Below, in pieces: positions 35,453 to 44,902 of a DNA stretch of 64,000 nt; the stretch's first letter is position 1; each line of letters opens with the position of its first letter. Made by a program: the position numbers and the translations under genes. The stretch is from Corynebacterium sp. ACRPO (GTDB lineage: Bacteria; Actinomycetota; Actinomycetes; Mycobacteriales; Mycobacteriaceae): NCBI RefSeq assembly GCF_022347205.1, contig NZ_JAKRNE010000002.1, forward strand, positions 1 to 64,000, given 5' to 3'. Below the pieces are notes generated by a model. The model saw only the letters and a program-made list of their open reading frames with translations. It ran no database searches and was not told the DNA's origin.

Positions 35453-37018
35453 GTGTTAGCAATTTTTGATGGAAATATATGGCTGAGCATTTTCTTCATA
35501 GTGCTGCTCGGCACGCTTTTTGGCATGATCCCCTTCGGTCCGCTGCGCTTTGGCGCGGCAGGCACGCTGTTTGTGGGCTTGGCCTTCGGCTCGTTTATTG
35601 ACCTAGATAAAGACATCTTAAGCTCCCTGCAAGAGCTGGGCTTGGGACTCTTTATTTATATGCAAGGCCTGTCCGCCGGTGAGCGCTTCTTCAAGGGCTT
35701 TTCCAAGCAGATGAAGCACATGCTCACGGCGACCATTGCGATTGTGGTGGCCGCGGGCGCAGCCATCCTCTTTGGTGGCATGCTGGGGCTGGATACCTTG
35801 GCTTCCGTTGGTGTATTTGCCGGCGCCACGACCTCGACGCCGTCGCTGGCAGTTGCCCAGCAACAAACCGGTGAAGAGCTACCCGCCGTGGGCTACTCGC
35901 TGGGCTATCCCGTGGGTGTGGCGGTGGCCATTTTGGTCGTGGCATTCCTGCTCAAGCAGAATTGGCCCGCCAAGCACGATAAGGACAATTCTGCCTCCAA
36001 GATCTTCCGCTCCCGCACCATTCGCGTTACCAAAGACGTGAACTACGATGATTTGGAAGAACAGTTCAAGGATCACTTTGTGATCGCTACCATTCGCCGC
36101 GGTAATAAGGTCCGGGTTGCCGGCGATCGCCCCGAATTGCACAAGGGCGATATCCTGCGCGTGATGGTCACCAAGGCCAAGGCCCGTGAACTGACCCAAA
36201 TGCTGGGCAAGCGCCAGCCGCAAACTCCGTTCGTGGATAAGCGCCTGGTCATCGAAACCGTGGCTATTTCTAACCAAGATATTGCCGGCCGCACCGTTGA
36301 GGAGCTCAACCTGTTCTCCCGCTATGGCGGTCGTATCGTGCGCGTGCAGCGCGGCGATGAGGAATTCTTGGCCAATAATGAAACTCATCTGGCTTCCGGC
36401 GATATCCTCGAGCTCATCGTGAAGTTTGACCGCTTGGGCGATATCCAGGATTACTTCGGCGACTCCATTAAGTCCTACTCCGAGCTGAACTGGGTGGCCT
36501 TGGGTGGTGGCCTCTTCTTGGGTTATCTGCTGGGCCAGGTCGTGGTACCGATGCCAGGTGGTGCTTCTTTCGAGCTGGGCTTCGCGCTCGGCCCGCTGAT
36601 TACCGGTCTTATCCTCGGTGCGCTGCACCGCACCCGCCGCATTCCATGGCAGGTTCCGGCTTCCATTAATACCGCCTTCCAGCAGTGGGGCCTCGTCATC
36701 TTCTTGGCGTCTGTGGGCCTCTCATCCAGCGAGGCATTCTTGTCCACCGCCTTCTCCTGGATGGGTCTGAAGTGCATGATCCTCGCCGCCATTGTCACCG
36801 TGGTGGTTTCGGTCTTATTCGCTGTAGCGAATCGCTTCATGGGTCAGTCCGAAACCCGTACCTCTGGCGGACTTTCTGGCATCTTTGCTCAGCCGGCCGT
36901 GGTCAATTACGCCACGGGGCTGAGCTCCGACTCGCGCATCATGACCGGTTATGCGGCCACCATTGTGGTGGGGCAGGTGGTCAAGATTGCCGTTGTCCCT
37001 GTGATGTTGATGGTTTAA
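35453..37018 (+). CDS. AAE family transporter (aspartate-alanine exchanger type)
   Basis: This 521-residue membrane protein has two homologous halves of five or six helices (about residues 8-160 and 360-520) and two cytoplasmic TrkA-C-like domains between them (about 185-350, e.g. VRVAGDRPELHKGDILRVMV and FLANNETHLASGDILELIV). The YidE/AspT duplication motifs are seen: LGLGLFIYMQGLSAGERFF, ATTSTPSLAVAQQ and GGLSGIFAQPAVVNYATG. The substrate is probably a dicarboxylate or amino acid but is not known. The GTG at 35453 fits a leaderless promoter; the earlier GTG would add 16 residues with no family likeness. A strong terminator follows. Confidence 0.87.
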   Translation: MLAIFDGNIWLSIFFIVLLGTLFGMIPFGPLRFGAAGTLFVGLAFGSFIDLDKDILSSLQELGLGLFIYMQGLSAGERFFKGFSKQMKHMLTATIAIVVAAGAAILFGGMLGLDTLASVGVFAGATTSTPSLAVAQQQTGEELPAVGYSLGYPVGVAVAILVVAFLLKQNWPAKHDKDNSASKIFRSRTIRVTKDVNYDDLEEQFKDHFVIATIRRGNKVRVAGDRPELHKGDILRVMVTKAKARELTQMLGKRQPQTPFVDKRLVIETVAISNQDIAGRTVEELNLFSRYGGRIVRVQRGDEEFLANNETHLASGDILELIVKFDRLGDIQDYFGDSIKSYSELNWVALGGGLFLGYLLGQVVVPMPGGASFELGFALGPLITGLILGALHRTRRIPWQVPASINTAFQQWGLVIFLASVGLSSSEAFLSTAFSWMGLKCMILAAIVTVVVSVLFAVANRFMGQSETRTSGGLSGIFAQPAVVNYATGLSSDSRIMTGYAATIVVGQVVKIAVVPVMLMV

Positions 37019-37028
37019 CACGCAACGG

Positions 37029-37064
37029 AAAAGGCCGCTTCCCAGAACGGGAAGCGGCCTTTTT
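37029..37064. terminator. Bidirectional terminator, AAE gene / prfC
   Basis: AAAAGGCCGCTTCCC (37029-37043) pairs perfectly with 37049-37063 around a 5-nt loop, with a T run on each strand. Confidence 0.9.
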
Positions 37065-37090
37065 CTCTGCTATGTGGACCTGTGTGGTTT

Positions 37091-38725
37091 CTAATCCGCC
37101 ACGAGGGTTTCCATAGTGAGCTCTGGGTGTTCCTTCTCAATGAAGGCGAGCTTCCACTTATCGCCAAAGAGCGCGATGAGCTCGCCATCTTGGCGGGTAA
37201 AGATTTCCACGCCACGCTGACGGCCGAGCTCTGGGGCGGATTCGGCATCGGTGCGGCGAGCCACGGAATAGGGGATAGGCTCGGTGACGGTTTCCACGTT
37301 GTATTCGAACTCCATGCGGGCCTGCATGACCTCGAACTGCATGGGGCCCACCGCCGCCATGACAGGGGAGGCATCGCCACGCGCCTCGTTCTTGAGGATC
37401 TGGACCACGCCTTCGGCCGCCAGTTGCTCCAGTCCCTTGCGGAAGGCCTTGTACTTGCCTAGCGACTTCGCGCGCAGAATGCGGAAGGCCTCCGGCGCGA
37501 ACTGCGGCATGGGCTTGAATTGCACCTTCTTGCCGGAATAGATGGTGTCACCAGGGGCAAGCGAGCCTGCGTTGACCAAACCCACGATATCGCCCGGATA
37601 GGCGGTATCCACGGTATCGCGCGTGCGGCCAAAGACGGTGAGGGCGTACTTGGTGGAAAAGCTGCGGCCGGATTGGGCGTGGTTGACCTGCATGCCGCGT
37701 TCGAATTCACCGGAGACCACGCGCATAAAGGCCAAATTATCGCGGTGCTTTTGGTCCATGCCTGCTTGGACCTTGAAGACGACGCCAGAGAAGTCATCGC
37801 TGACCTCGCGGACCTCATCAATGGCGCTGGTGGCAGCCTCAACTGCCTTCGGATCGGAGTCCCGCGAGTGCGGAGCCGGGGCAATGGCACACAGCGTATC
37901 CAGGATTTGGTGCACACCAAAGTTCAGCATCGCAGACGCAAAAATAAGCGGGGAGGTCACGCACTGCTCGAAAAGCTCCTGATCATGCAGGGCACCATCG
38001 GCGGCGAGGAGCTCGGCTTCCTCGACTGCGGTTTCCCATACATCTGCTTCCTTCTCCCCGGCGGCATCCGGATCAAAGTGTTCCTCTGGAGCAATGGTGG
38101 AACCGCCAGCGGTGCGGATGAAGTGGATATACTCATCGGCCTCGCCATCATCATTGATATGCGCCAGGCCGCGGAAGTCACCGGCGATGCCCACCGGCCA
38201 GTACAGCGGGGTGGGCTGCAGCTGGATTTCGTTGACGATTTCGTCGACAAGCTCTAGGGGCTCACGGCCCACGCGGTCCCACTTATTGATGACGGTAACG
38301 ATAGGCAGGCCGCGGGCCTTGCACACGCGGAAGAGCTTAAGAGTCTGGGGCTCGAGGCCCTTGGCGGCGTCGATAAGCATGACTGCCGCATCCACCGCGG
38401 TGAGCACGCGGTAGGTATCCTCCGAGAAGTCCGCGTGGCCCGGGGTATCAACCAGGTTGATCATGTAGGGCTCGCCCTCGTGGCCCTCCGGCGCATACTC
38501 GAACTGCAGCGCCGAGGAAGCCACGGAAATGCCGCGGTCCTTTTCCATATCCATCCAGTCAGACACGGTGGACTTGCGGTTGCCCTTGCCGTGGACCGCG
38601 CCGGCCTCATTAATAACGTGTGCGTGCAGCGCCAGCGCCTCCGTCAGCGTGGACTTACCAGCATCCGGGTGGGCGATAACGGCAAACGTGCGGCGGCGCG
38701 AGGCCTCAGAAGCGACAGAACTCAT
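37091..38725 (-). CDS. prfC: Peptide chain release factor 3
   Basis: This 544-residue translational GTPase removes RF1/RF2 from the ribosome after termination. G1 is IAHPDAGKSTLTEAL, switch I includes KDRGISVASSALQF, G3 is DTPGHADFSEDTYRVL, G4 is VINKWD. Domains II and III follow, with the C-terminal GDKWKLAFIEKEHPELTMETLV typical of RF3. A TAGACT box (38738-38733) ends 7 nt before the ATG at 38725, so the mRNA is probably leaderless. It is followed by the shared terminator with the AAE gene. Confidence 0.96.
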   Translation of the reverse strand: MSSVASEASRRRTFAVIAHPDAGKSTLTEALALHAHVINEAGAVHGKGNRKSTVSDWMDMEKDRGISVASSALQFEYAPEGHEGEPYMINLVDTPGHADFSEDTYRVLTAVDAAVMLIDAAKGLEPQTLKLFRVCKARGLPIVTVINKWDRVGREPLELVDEIVNEIQLQPTPLYWPVGIAGDFRGLAHINDDGEADEYIHFIRTAGGSTIAPEEHFDPDAAGEKEADVWETAVEEAELLAADGALHDQELFEQCVTSPLIFASAMLNFGVHQILDTLCAIAPAPHSRDSDPKAVEAATSAIDEVREVSDDFSGVVFKVQAGMDQKHRDNLAFMRVVSGEFERGMQVNHAQSGRSFSTKYALTVFGRTRDTVDTAYPGDIVGLVNAGSLAPGDTIYSGKKVQFKPMPQFAPEAFRILRAKSLGKYKAFRKGLEQLAAEGVVQILKNEARGDASPVMAAVGPMQFEVMQARMEFEYNVETVTEPIPYSVARRTDAESAPELGRQRGVEIFTRQDGELIALFGDKWKLAFIEKEHPELTMETLVAD

Positions 38726-38732
38726 GCGGCAT

Positions 38733-38738
38733 AGTCTA
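38733..38738 (-). promoter_or_regulatory. -10 box of prfC (TAGACT)
   Basis: TAGACT on the minus strand ends 7 nt before the ATG at 38725, the same sequence and spacing as at pmt. Confidence 0.55.
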
Positions 38739-38749
38739 GTGGTTTCGCG

Positions 38750-39586
38750 CTACCACTCCACATTGAGGCGGCGCCCCAAATCATCAAAGACGCGGCGAGC
38801 CACCGACAGCTTCTTCGCAATGGGGCGCTGGAGGCCTGGTTTGCGCTTGTCGTTGTAGTATTCGCCGGATTCAAAGTGGATTCCCTCGGTGCCGGTCAAA
38901 AAGTAGGCGAGGTTATCGCCGCCTTCGGCAGGCTTGCCAAAGGTCTTGCCAATCAGCCCGGAATACATCTTGGACATCATGCCGGTAGAGGACTTGGAAA
39001 AGTCAGTGGCAAGCACGCCAGGGTGGAAGGACACCGCGGAAAGCCCGTGGGCGTCGAGATAACGGGTGAACAGGATATCGCCCAGCTTGGCGTTGCCGTA
39101 GGCACGCTCGGGGCTGAAGTGCTCCAGCGTATTGGGATCGTTCAGGTCAAAGTTGGACATGAGGAAATTAGCTAGCGAAGCCGTCTGGACCACGTTTGCG
39201 TTATCCGCGCGCAGCTTGTCCCGTAGCAGCGAGGTCAACAGGAAAGGCGCCACCACGTTGACCTGCCAGGTGCGCTCAAATCCATCGGCGGTGGTAGACG
39301 GGCCGTCAAAAATGCCGCCGGCATTATTACCCAGGGCGTGGATATGCTCTAGGCCTTCCAAATCCTGTGCCAAGCGGCGTACCTGGCCCAGGGATTCGAA
39401 GTCCGCTAGGAAGTACTGGCCTTCGACTTCCTCGGCCACCGCGCGGGTCTTTTCCGGATTGCGGCCGATGATAACCAGGTTGTCTTGTGGCCGGGTGCGG
39501 TGCAACTGACGAGCAGCCGCGGCGCCCAATCCGCCGGATGCGCCGGTAATCACAATGGTCTTGGCAGTGCTATTTGGCGAAGTCAT
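38750..39586 (-). CDS. SDR family oxidoreductase
   Basis: This 278-residue short-chain dehydrogenase/reductase has the nucleotide-binding TIVITGASGGLGAAAARQL, NNAGGIFDG, the Ser in VVQTASLAN and the catalytic Tyr-x3-Lys in RAYGNAKLGDILF. The overall form resembles the retinol dehydrogenase/WWOX-like SDRs; the substrate is unknown. The ATG at 39586 is supported by a TAGCAT box (39599-39594) 7 nt upstream. A longer frame opening to 39916 runs through ktrB and is not real. It is divergent from ktrB, with 81 bp between the start codons. Confidence 0.9.
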   Translation of the reverse strand: MTSPNSTAKTIVITGASGGLGAAAARQLHRTRPQDNLVIIGRNPEKTRAVAEEVEGQYFLADFESLGQVRRLAQDLEGLEHIHALGNNAGGIFDGPSTTADGFERTWQVNVVAPFLLTSLLRDKLRADNANVVQTASLANFLMSNFDLNDPNTLEHFSPERAYGNAKLGDILFTRYLDAHGLSAVSFHPGVLATDFSKSSTGMMSKMYSGLIGKTFGKPAEGGDNLAYFLTGTEGIHFESGEYYNDKRKPGLQRPIAKKLSVARRVFDDLGRRLNVEW

Positions 39587-39654
39587 AACACCAATGCTAA
39601 CCGTCCACCGAGGGGTAGTGCCGGCCAGCAGTTTCCCTGCGCCGAAAGCAGGTC

Positions 39655-39660
39655 TATACT
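39655..39660 (+). promoter_or_regulatory. -10 box of ktrB (TATACT)
   Basis: TATACT ends 7 nt before the GTG at 39668, where no ribosome site exists. This supports a leaderless mRNA with a GTG start. Confidence 0.6.
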
Positions 39661-39667
39661 TCCGCTG

Positions 39668-41020
39668 GTGAAACACTTGCTTTCCATACGGCAGTGGGGC
39701 CCGGCGCGATTGACCGCGGCTGGCTTCCTTGTGCTGATTCTGGTGGGAACGGTTTTGCTTATGCTGCCGTTCGCCGAGGCCGGCACCGCCCGCGCTTCCT
39801 TCCTGTCTGCCTTGTTTACTGCTACGTCTGCGGTCTCGCTTACCGGCCTCATCGTGGTGGACACCGGCAGTTTTTGGAGCCCGGCCGGGCAGGTCATCAT
39901 CTTGGCGCTTATACAACTGGGCGGCCTGGGCATCATGTCGCTCGCTTCGCTATCCGGCCTGCTATTTACTGGCCGGATTAGCTTCAAGGCGCGCAAAACC
40001 GGTGCCTATGAGGGGCGCCCCATTGCCCCCGGTGGAATCCGCAAGACGCTGATTTTTACCTTCGTCTTTACCGCGGTGGCTGAGACCATCATCGCTGTCA
40101 TTGTGGCCGCACGCTTGATGATTGGCTATGGGCACTCCTTTCCGCGCGCGGTGTGGGAAGGCATCTTCCATGCGGTATCTGCATTTAACAATGCCGGCTT
40201 CAGTACCAATAGCGATAACCTGGTGCCCTTTGTTTCTGATGCCTGGATTTTGCTGCCGTTGGCCGCCGCCTTAATCGGTGGCGGTTTAGGTTTTCCGGTG
40301 TGGGCGGAGCTGGTGCGCTTGGTACGCCGCGATCGCCATGTGGTCCACCGCATTTCCATTACCGCCCGCATGACCCTAGCGGCCACGACCGTGCTTTTGC
40401 TCGCCGGTGGCGTCTTCTTCGCGTGCATGGAGTGGACCGGGCTTTTGTCCTCGATGTCGCTGGGGGATAAGTTGCTCAACTCTTTCTTTGCCAGCGCTTC
40501 TCCGCGCACGGCGGGCTTTAACGCCATTGATTATGGGCAGGCACACCCCATTACGCTGATGGGCACCGACATTTTGATGTTCATCGGTGGTGGCTCGGCC
40601 GGTACGGCCGGCGGTATTAAAGTCACCACCGCCTGCGTGCTCTTGGCTGCCATGGCCGCGGAGTTTTCGGGCCGGGAAACCACCACCATTGGCCACCGCA
40701 GCCTTCCGCGATCGGTGACTCGCCAGGCCCTAGCCCTGAGCTTTGCCGGCGTCATGGTGGTCACGTTGGGCGTGGCGGCGCTGCGCTTTTTTGATCCGGA
40801 GTTTAGCGGTGATCAAGTCTCCTTCGAAGTTCTTTCTGCTTTCGCTACGGTGGGCTTGTCCACCGGAATTACCGCAAGCCTGTCTGCGCCCTCGCAGATA
40901 GTGCTGTGCCTCATTATGTACCTGGGCCGCGTTGGCCCAACCACCTTGGTAGCAGCGCTGGCGGCGAAATCCGTCAGCCGGCGCTATAGCTTCCCCGAAG
41001 AAAGGCCGTTCCTTGGCTAA
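39668..41020 (+). CDS. ktrB: Potassium uptake channel subunit KtrB (Trk/Ktr type)
   Basis: This 450-residue membrane protein belongs to the TrkH/KtrB superfamily of K+ translocators. Four M1-P-M2 units are seen, each with a filter-like Gly: TSAVSLTGLIVVDTG, SAFNNAGFSTNSDN, ASPRTAGFNAIDYG and SAFATVGLSTGI. It probably imports K+ driven by Na+ or the membrane potential, gated by KtrA. Expression starts from a leaderless GTG at 39668, fixed by the -10 box just upstream. The stop overlaps the ktrA start by 8 bp. With betP and the TRIC channel it is part of the window's osmotic and ion-balance set. Confidence 0.93.
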   Translation: MKHLLSIRQWGPARLTAAGFLVLILVGTVLLMLPFAEAGTARASFLSALFTATSAVSLTGLIVVDTGSFWSPAGQVIILALIQLGGLGIMSLASLSGLLFTGRISFKARKTGAYEGRPIAPGGIRKTLIFTFVFTAVAETIIAVIVAARLMIGYGHSFPRAVWEGIFHAVSAFNNAGFSTNSDNLVPFVSDAWILLPLAAALIGGGLGFPVWAELVRLVRRDRHVVHRISITARMTLAATTVLLLAGGVFFACMEWTGLLSSMSLGDKLLNSFFASASPRTAGFNAIDYGQAHPITLMGTDILMFIGGGSAGTAGGIKVTTACVLLAAMAAEFSGRETTTIGHRSLPRSVTRQALALSFAGVMVVTLGVAALRFFDPEFSGDQVSFEVLSAFATVGLSTGITASLSAPSQIVLCLIMYLGRVGPTTLVAALAAKSVSRRYSFPEERPFLG

Positions 41021-41705
41021 TATTCTCAAGGCGCTGGGACGCACCCGCGCTGGCATCGATATTCCACCCGTCGTCGTTATTGGATTAGGCCGATTTGGCT
41101 CCTCGCTTGCTCATGAGCTGATGGCCAATGGGGTTGAGGTCCTCGGCATCGACTCCAGCGAAAAGCGCGTGCGTGAAGAAGCGCCCTACCTCACCGAGAC
41201 CATTGCAGCCGATACCACCGACCCAGAGGCCTTGCGCCAGCTGGGCGTGGAGGAGGTCGAGCGCGTCATCGTCGCCATCGGCTCTCACTTGGAAGATTCC
41301 ATCCTCACCGCGTCCAATCTGGTGGAGTTGGGGGTCAAAGACATCTGGGCCAAGGCTGATTCGGAGGCGCACGCGCGCATTCTCAGCCAGATTGGCACCC
41401 ACCATGTCATCCGGCCAGAGCGTGATACCGGCCGCCGCGTGGCTTACCTTTTGGGCGGGCGTTTCCGTGATTTTGCGGAGATTGCCACCGATTATGGCGT
41501 GACCCAGATGGCCGTTCCTAGCTCATTGGTGGGCCGGCCGCTCGACCTTTCTGCCATCTGGCGCACGCACCGCGTGCAATTGGTCTCTGTGCGCCGCGCG
41601 GAAGGGGAGTGGGCCCCGCTTGCCGACGCCACCGAGCTCACCCCCACCGATTTCATCGTCGCCGCCGGCAGCCCCAAGGCACTAGAAAAATTTTCCCAGT
41701 GCTAG
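41013..41705 (+). CDS. ktrA: Potassium uptake gating subunit KtrA (TrkA/RCK)
   Basis: This 230-residue cytoplasmic regulator has a Rossmann RCK-N domain (VVVIGLGRFGSSLAHELMANGVEVLGIDSS, with GxGxxG) and an RCK-C domain (about residues 150-225). It binds nucleotide, and in this family ATP or c-di-AMP, to gate the KtrB channel. Translation starts at a TTG at 41013, overlapping the ktrB stop by 8 bp, so the two are coupled. The stop overlaps that of converging pth1 by 4 bp (CTAG). Confidence 0.93.
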   Translation: MANILKALGRTRAGIDIPPVVVIGLGRFGSSLAHELMANGVEVLGIDSSEKRVREEAPYLTETIAADTTDPEALRQLGVEEVERVIVAIGSHLEDSILTASNLVELGVKDIWAKADSEAHARILSQIGTHHVIRPERDTGRRVAYLLGGRFRDFAEIATDYGVTQMAVPSSLVGRPLDLSAIWRTHRVQLVSVRRAEGEWAPLADATELTPTDFIVAAGSPKALEKFSQC

Positions 41706-42349
41706 CGCGAGTGGATCTGGTTCTGGGCCTTGCCTAGCCCGTCCGTCACGATGAGGCGGGCGGCCTCGGCCGCGGTGGCGATGGCGTCATCAAAGCCAGC
41801 GCCCGCATCCACGGGGCCCAATACGTAATCCGGAATGGACGAACCCTTGGGCGGCCGGGCAATGCCAATGCGCACGCGCAGATAGTCGCGGGTGCCCAAG
41901 CGCTCGGTGAGCGACTTGAGGCCGTTGTGCCCGTTTTCATTTCCGCCCTGCTTGATCCGGATCTTATTGGCCGGAAGGTCCAGCTCATCGTGGAGAACAA
42001 TGACGTGATCTGGGGCGATGCCTAGCTTCTGTGCCAGCGGCGCTACTGGATCGCCAGAAAGATTCATAAACGTGCCCGAACGCACGGCAAGTACTTTCTG
42101 TCCCGCCCAGCTAAGTGGCGCGACCTGCACATCCATCCCACGAACCGGCTCCAGCACGTCTCCGCTTGCGGCTAGCAGATCATCGATGGCCATATAGCCC
42201 ACATTGTGGCGGGTAGCGGCATACTTCGCGCCGGGATTGCCCAGGCCCACAATAAGCCACTCCGCCTCTAGCTCGTCCGGATTGAGGCCTGGTGTGGGTT
42301 TATTCTTCGAGCCAAAGAACCGCGCGAAAAAATCTCCTAAAGGTGCCAC
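41702..42349 (-). CDS. pth: Peptidyl-tRNA hydrolase (copy 1)
   Basis: This 215-residue enzyme releases tRNA from dropped-off peptidyl-tRNA. Motifs seen are LIVGLGNPGAKYAATRHNVGYMAIDDL with catalytic His at about residue 48, VRSGTFMNLSG, IVLHDELDLPANKIRIKQGGNENGHNGLKSL and YLRVRIGIARPP. It has an N-terminal extension of about 30 residues relative to copy 2. The start is GTG at 42349 with AGGAAG 8 nt upstream. A second copy lies at 50996-51526. Two pth genes are known in other corynebacteria. Confidence 0.94.
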   Translation of the reverse strand: MAPLGDFFARFFGSKNKPTPGLNPDELEAEWLIVGLGNPGAKYAATRHNVGYMAIDDLLAASGDVLEPVRGMDVQVAPLSWAGQKVLAVRSGTFMNLSGDPVAPLAQKLGIAPDHVIVLHDELDLPANKIRIKQGGNENGHNGLKSLTERLGTRDYLRVRIGIARPPKGSSIPDYVLGPVDAGAGFDDAIATAAEAARLIVTDGLGKAQNQIHSR

Positions 42350-42370
42350 TGCACTAGCTTCCTCTCTCAG

Positions 42371-42376
42371 TAAGGT
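42371..42376 (+). promoter_or_regulatory. -10 box of the nitronate monooxygenase gene (TAAGGT)
   Basis: TAAGGT ends 8 nt before the ATG at 42385, consistent with a leaderless mRNA. Confidence 0.45.
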
Positions 42377-42384
42377 GGGGTGCT

Positions 42385-43368
42385 ATGAGTCAGGTTATAA
42401 GCTCCCTTTCCCGTAGCGTAATCCCCGCGCCCATGGCCGGCGGTCCCACCACCCCGGAACTAGTGCGCGCCGCCCATGCCGCCGGTTCTTTTGGCACCTT
42501 AGGCGTGGGCTCTGCCAGCATAGACACTGCCCGCATACAGATTGACCAGTGCACCGGCATTCCGTTTGGGGTAAACCTCTTTTGCCCACAACAGCCGCTT
42601 TCCGGGGGGCAACGTGCCGCCGCACGCGAGCTGGCGCAAGCAGAAAACCAGCCACTGCCTGATCCCGATTACTCCTTTGGCTTTGAAGAGAAGCTGGACC
42701 TAGCGTTGCGCGGCGGTGCCCGCGTGGTGTGGTCTATGTTTGGCACCTTCACACCCGAACAGATAGAGCGAATCCACGCCGCGGGCGCAGAGGCCTGGAC
42801 CACCGTCACCACTTCTGCGGAGGCAACCGCCGCCACACGTCGGGGCGTCGACGTGCTCTGCGTCCAAGGCCCAGCCGCCGGCGGCCATCGCGGAACCTGG
42901 GACTTAGCCGCGACTCTCGATTCTCGGGACTTGGAGGAATTGGTGTCCGACGTGCATACCGCAGCCCCAGAAGTTCCCCTCATTGCCGCCGGCGGCCTGC
43001 GCACCGCAGACGATATAGCCACCGCTATGTCCTGGGATGGCGTCGCCGCATGTTCCTGTGGTTCCGCATTCTTGCTCACCGAAGAAGCAGGAACGAGTGA
43101 CTACAACCGGCAGCTACTGCGCCGTGGTGGGCAAACCGTGTCTACCCGTGCTTTCTCGGGCCGCTTTGCTCGTGGACTAGAAACTCAGTACACCCGCAGT
43201 CACCCCAACCTTCCACCGGTTTATCCGCTCTTGAACCCTGTGCTTAAGGAACGCCGTGCGCAGCACGATGATGCCGTAGCTTACTGCCTCGTAGGTACCG
43301 ACGTGGCAAAAATTAACGGGGGTACTGTGGCCAACATCCTGAACGATCTATGCCAAAACCCACACTAG
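42385..43368 (+). CDS. Nitronate monooxygenase (FMN-dependent)
   Basis: This 327-residue TIM-barrel flavoprotein has the family's IPAPMAGGPTTPELVRAAHAAGSFGTLGVG at the N-terminus, GIPFGVNLF, VVWSMFGTF, DVLCVQGPAAGGHRGTWD with the catalytic His, PLIAAGGLRTADDIATAMSWDGVAACSCGSAFLLTEEA for FMN phosphate binding, and FSGRFARGL. It oxidises alkyl nitronates such as propionate-3-nitronate. It stands alone, 35 bp from divergent pth1, with a likely leaderless start. Confidence 0.9.
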   Translation: MSQVISSLSRSVIPAPMAGGPTTPELVRAAHAAGSFGTLGVGSASIDTARIQIDQCTGIPFGVNLFCPQQPLSGGQRAAARELAQAENQPLPDPDYSFGFEEKLDLALRGGARVVWSMFGTFTPEQIERIHAAGAEAWTTVTTSAEATAATRRGVDVLCVQGPAAGGHRGTWDLAATLDSRDLEELVSDVHTAAPEVPLIAAGGLRTADDIATAMSWDGVAACSCGSAFLLTEEAGTSDYNRQLLRRGGQTVSTRAFSGRFARGLETQYTRSHPNLPPVYPLLNPVLKERRAQHDDAVAYCLVGTDVAKINGGTVANILNDLCQNPH

Positions 43369-43432
43369 TAAGCGCTAATATTTATGTTTGAAGATTTAAT
43401 GCCACCCCCGTGACAGAAAAGGAATGAATTAC

Positions 43433-44887
43433 GTGACTGCGAACGCACATGTTGGCCATGATGATTGGAACGAGCGCCTCGAGCTGGCGCAGCAGATGAT
43501 TCCGCTCATCCACCAGCTGCACCGCAACAATAACGTTGTCACCACCATCTTCGGCCGCCCACTGGTGGGACAGACCGATATCGACATCATCAAGTCTCAT
43601 CGCTACGGCCGCCGCATCGCACAGCGCCACCTGTCCACGGCGGAGACCCTGCCTATCCTGGTGGAATTGGCAGACATGAACCTGGGCGCCGCAAGCGTCG
43701 ACCTCGGCCGCTTGGTCCTGGGGTGGGAGGAATCCAACGAGGAAAACCTCCGCATGTACTTGGAAGGCGAGCTGTGCGAGATCGTCGGTGCTGGCGTTGA
43801 CCTAGAGACCACCGACGTCGTCCTCTACGGCTTCGGCCGCATCGGACGCCTGCTGGCCCGCCTGCTCGTCGCCCGCGAGGCAGCATACGGTGGCGTCCGC
43901 CTGCGCGGCATCGTCCTGCGCAAGAAGGGCGACGGTGACATCCTCAAGCGCGCTTCCTTGCTGCGCCGCGATTCCGTCCACGGTGCTTTCAACGGCACCA
44001 TCTCTGTCGACGAGGAGAACGAGGTTATCTGGGCTAACGGCACCAAGATCCAGATGATCTATGCCAATGATCCCTCCGAGATCGATTACACCTCCTATGG
44101 CATCAATAACGCCATCTTGGTGGACAACACTGGCGCATGGCGCGACCGCGAGGGTCTGTCTCAGCACCTCAAGGCCAAGGGCATCTCCCGCGTGCTGCTG
44201 ACCGCACCGGGCAAGGGCGATATCAAGAACATCGTCTACGGCATCAATAACGACAACATCAGCGATGAGGATCAGATTCTCTCCGCTGCATCCTGCACCA
44301 CCAACGGCATTACCCCTGTTCTCAAGGTCATCAATGACCGCTACGGTGTAAACCACGGCCACGTGGAGACCGCGCACTCATTCACCAATGACCAGAACCT
44401 CATCGATAACTACCACAAGGGCGATCGCCGCGGCCGCGCCGCAGGCCTGAACATGGTGCTTACCGCTACCGGCGCAGCCAAGGCTGTGGCTAAGGCTCTG
44501 CCGGAATTTGAGGGCAAGCTCACCGGCAACGCCATCCGCGTTCCTACCCCGGACGTGTCCATGGCCGTGCTCAACCTCGAGCTGTCCAAGGAAGTAGAGC
44601 GCGATGAGGTCAACGACTTCCTGCGCAATGTCTCTTTGCATTCCGACCTGCGCCAGCAGATTTCCTACATTGCCTCCCCAGAGGTTGTTTCCTCTGACTT
44701 CATCGGCAATACCCACGCCGGCATCGTCGACGGCGTTGCTACCATCGCCTCCGGCAAGCACCTGGTGCTGTACGTGTGGTACGACAACGAGTATGGCTAC
44801 TCCAACCAGGTAGTACGCATCGTAGAAGAGCTGGCGCACACCCGCCCGGTTGTTCTGCCGAAGCGCGTATCTCCGTCTGAGCTTTAA
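43433..44887 (+). CDS. gapB: Glyceraldehyde-3-phosphate dehydrogenase, GapB type
   Basis: This 484-residue enzyme is longer than classical GAPDH (about 335) because of an N-terminal helical extension of about 125 residues (LAQQMIPLIHQLHRNNNVVTTIFGRPLVGQ). The GAPDH core follows: VVLYGFGRIGRLLARLL (NAD(P) binding), SAASCTTNGITPVLKVI with the catalytic Cys, and VWYDNEYGYSNQVVRIVEEL. It matches C. glutamicum GapB/GapX, which is used mainly in gluconeogenesis. I chose the GTG at 43433, with AAAGGA 10 nt upstream; the ATG at 43424 is too close to that site. A terminator follows at 44903. Confidence 0.93.
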   Translation: MTANAHVGHDDWNERLELAQQMIPLIHQLHRNNNVVTTIFGRPLVGQTDIDIIKSHRYGRRIAQRHLSTAETLPILVELADMNLGAASVDLGRLVLGWEESNEENLRMYLEGELCEIVGAGVDLETTDVVLYGFGRIGRLLARLLVAREAAYGGVRLRGIVLRKKGDGDILKRASLLRRDSVHGAFNGTISVDEENEVIWANGTKIQMIYANDPSEIDYTSYGINNAILVDNTGAWRDREGLSQHLKAKGISRVLLTAPGKGDIKNIVYGINNDNISDEDQILSAASCTTNGITPVLKVINDRYGVNHGHVETAHSFTNDQNLIDNYHKGDRRGRAAGLNMVLTATGAAKAVAKALPEFEGKLTGNAIRVPTPDVSMAVLNLELSKEVERDEVNDFLRNVSLHSDLRQQISYIASPEVVSSDFIGNTHAGIVDGVATIASGKHLVLYVWYDNEYGYSNQVVRIVEELAHTRPVVLPKRVSPSEL

Positions 44888-44902
44888 GCTCATAAAGCTC
44901 TG

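Noticed and set aside
35434..35469. Eleven-codon leader peptide ORF before the AAE gene with a good ribosome site
   Set aside because: The TAAAAT promoter at 35439-35444 would start transcription after this ORF's first codons, so it would not be made.
39587..39916. N-terminal extension of the SDR starting MYKRQ, which resembles a transposase-adapter read-through signature
   Set aside because: The DNA is not the adapter sequence; it is ktrB coding sequence read backwards, and the -10 box fixes the SDR start at 39586.
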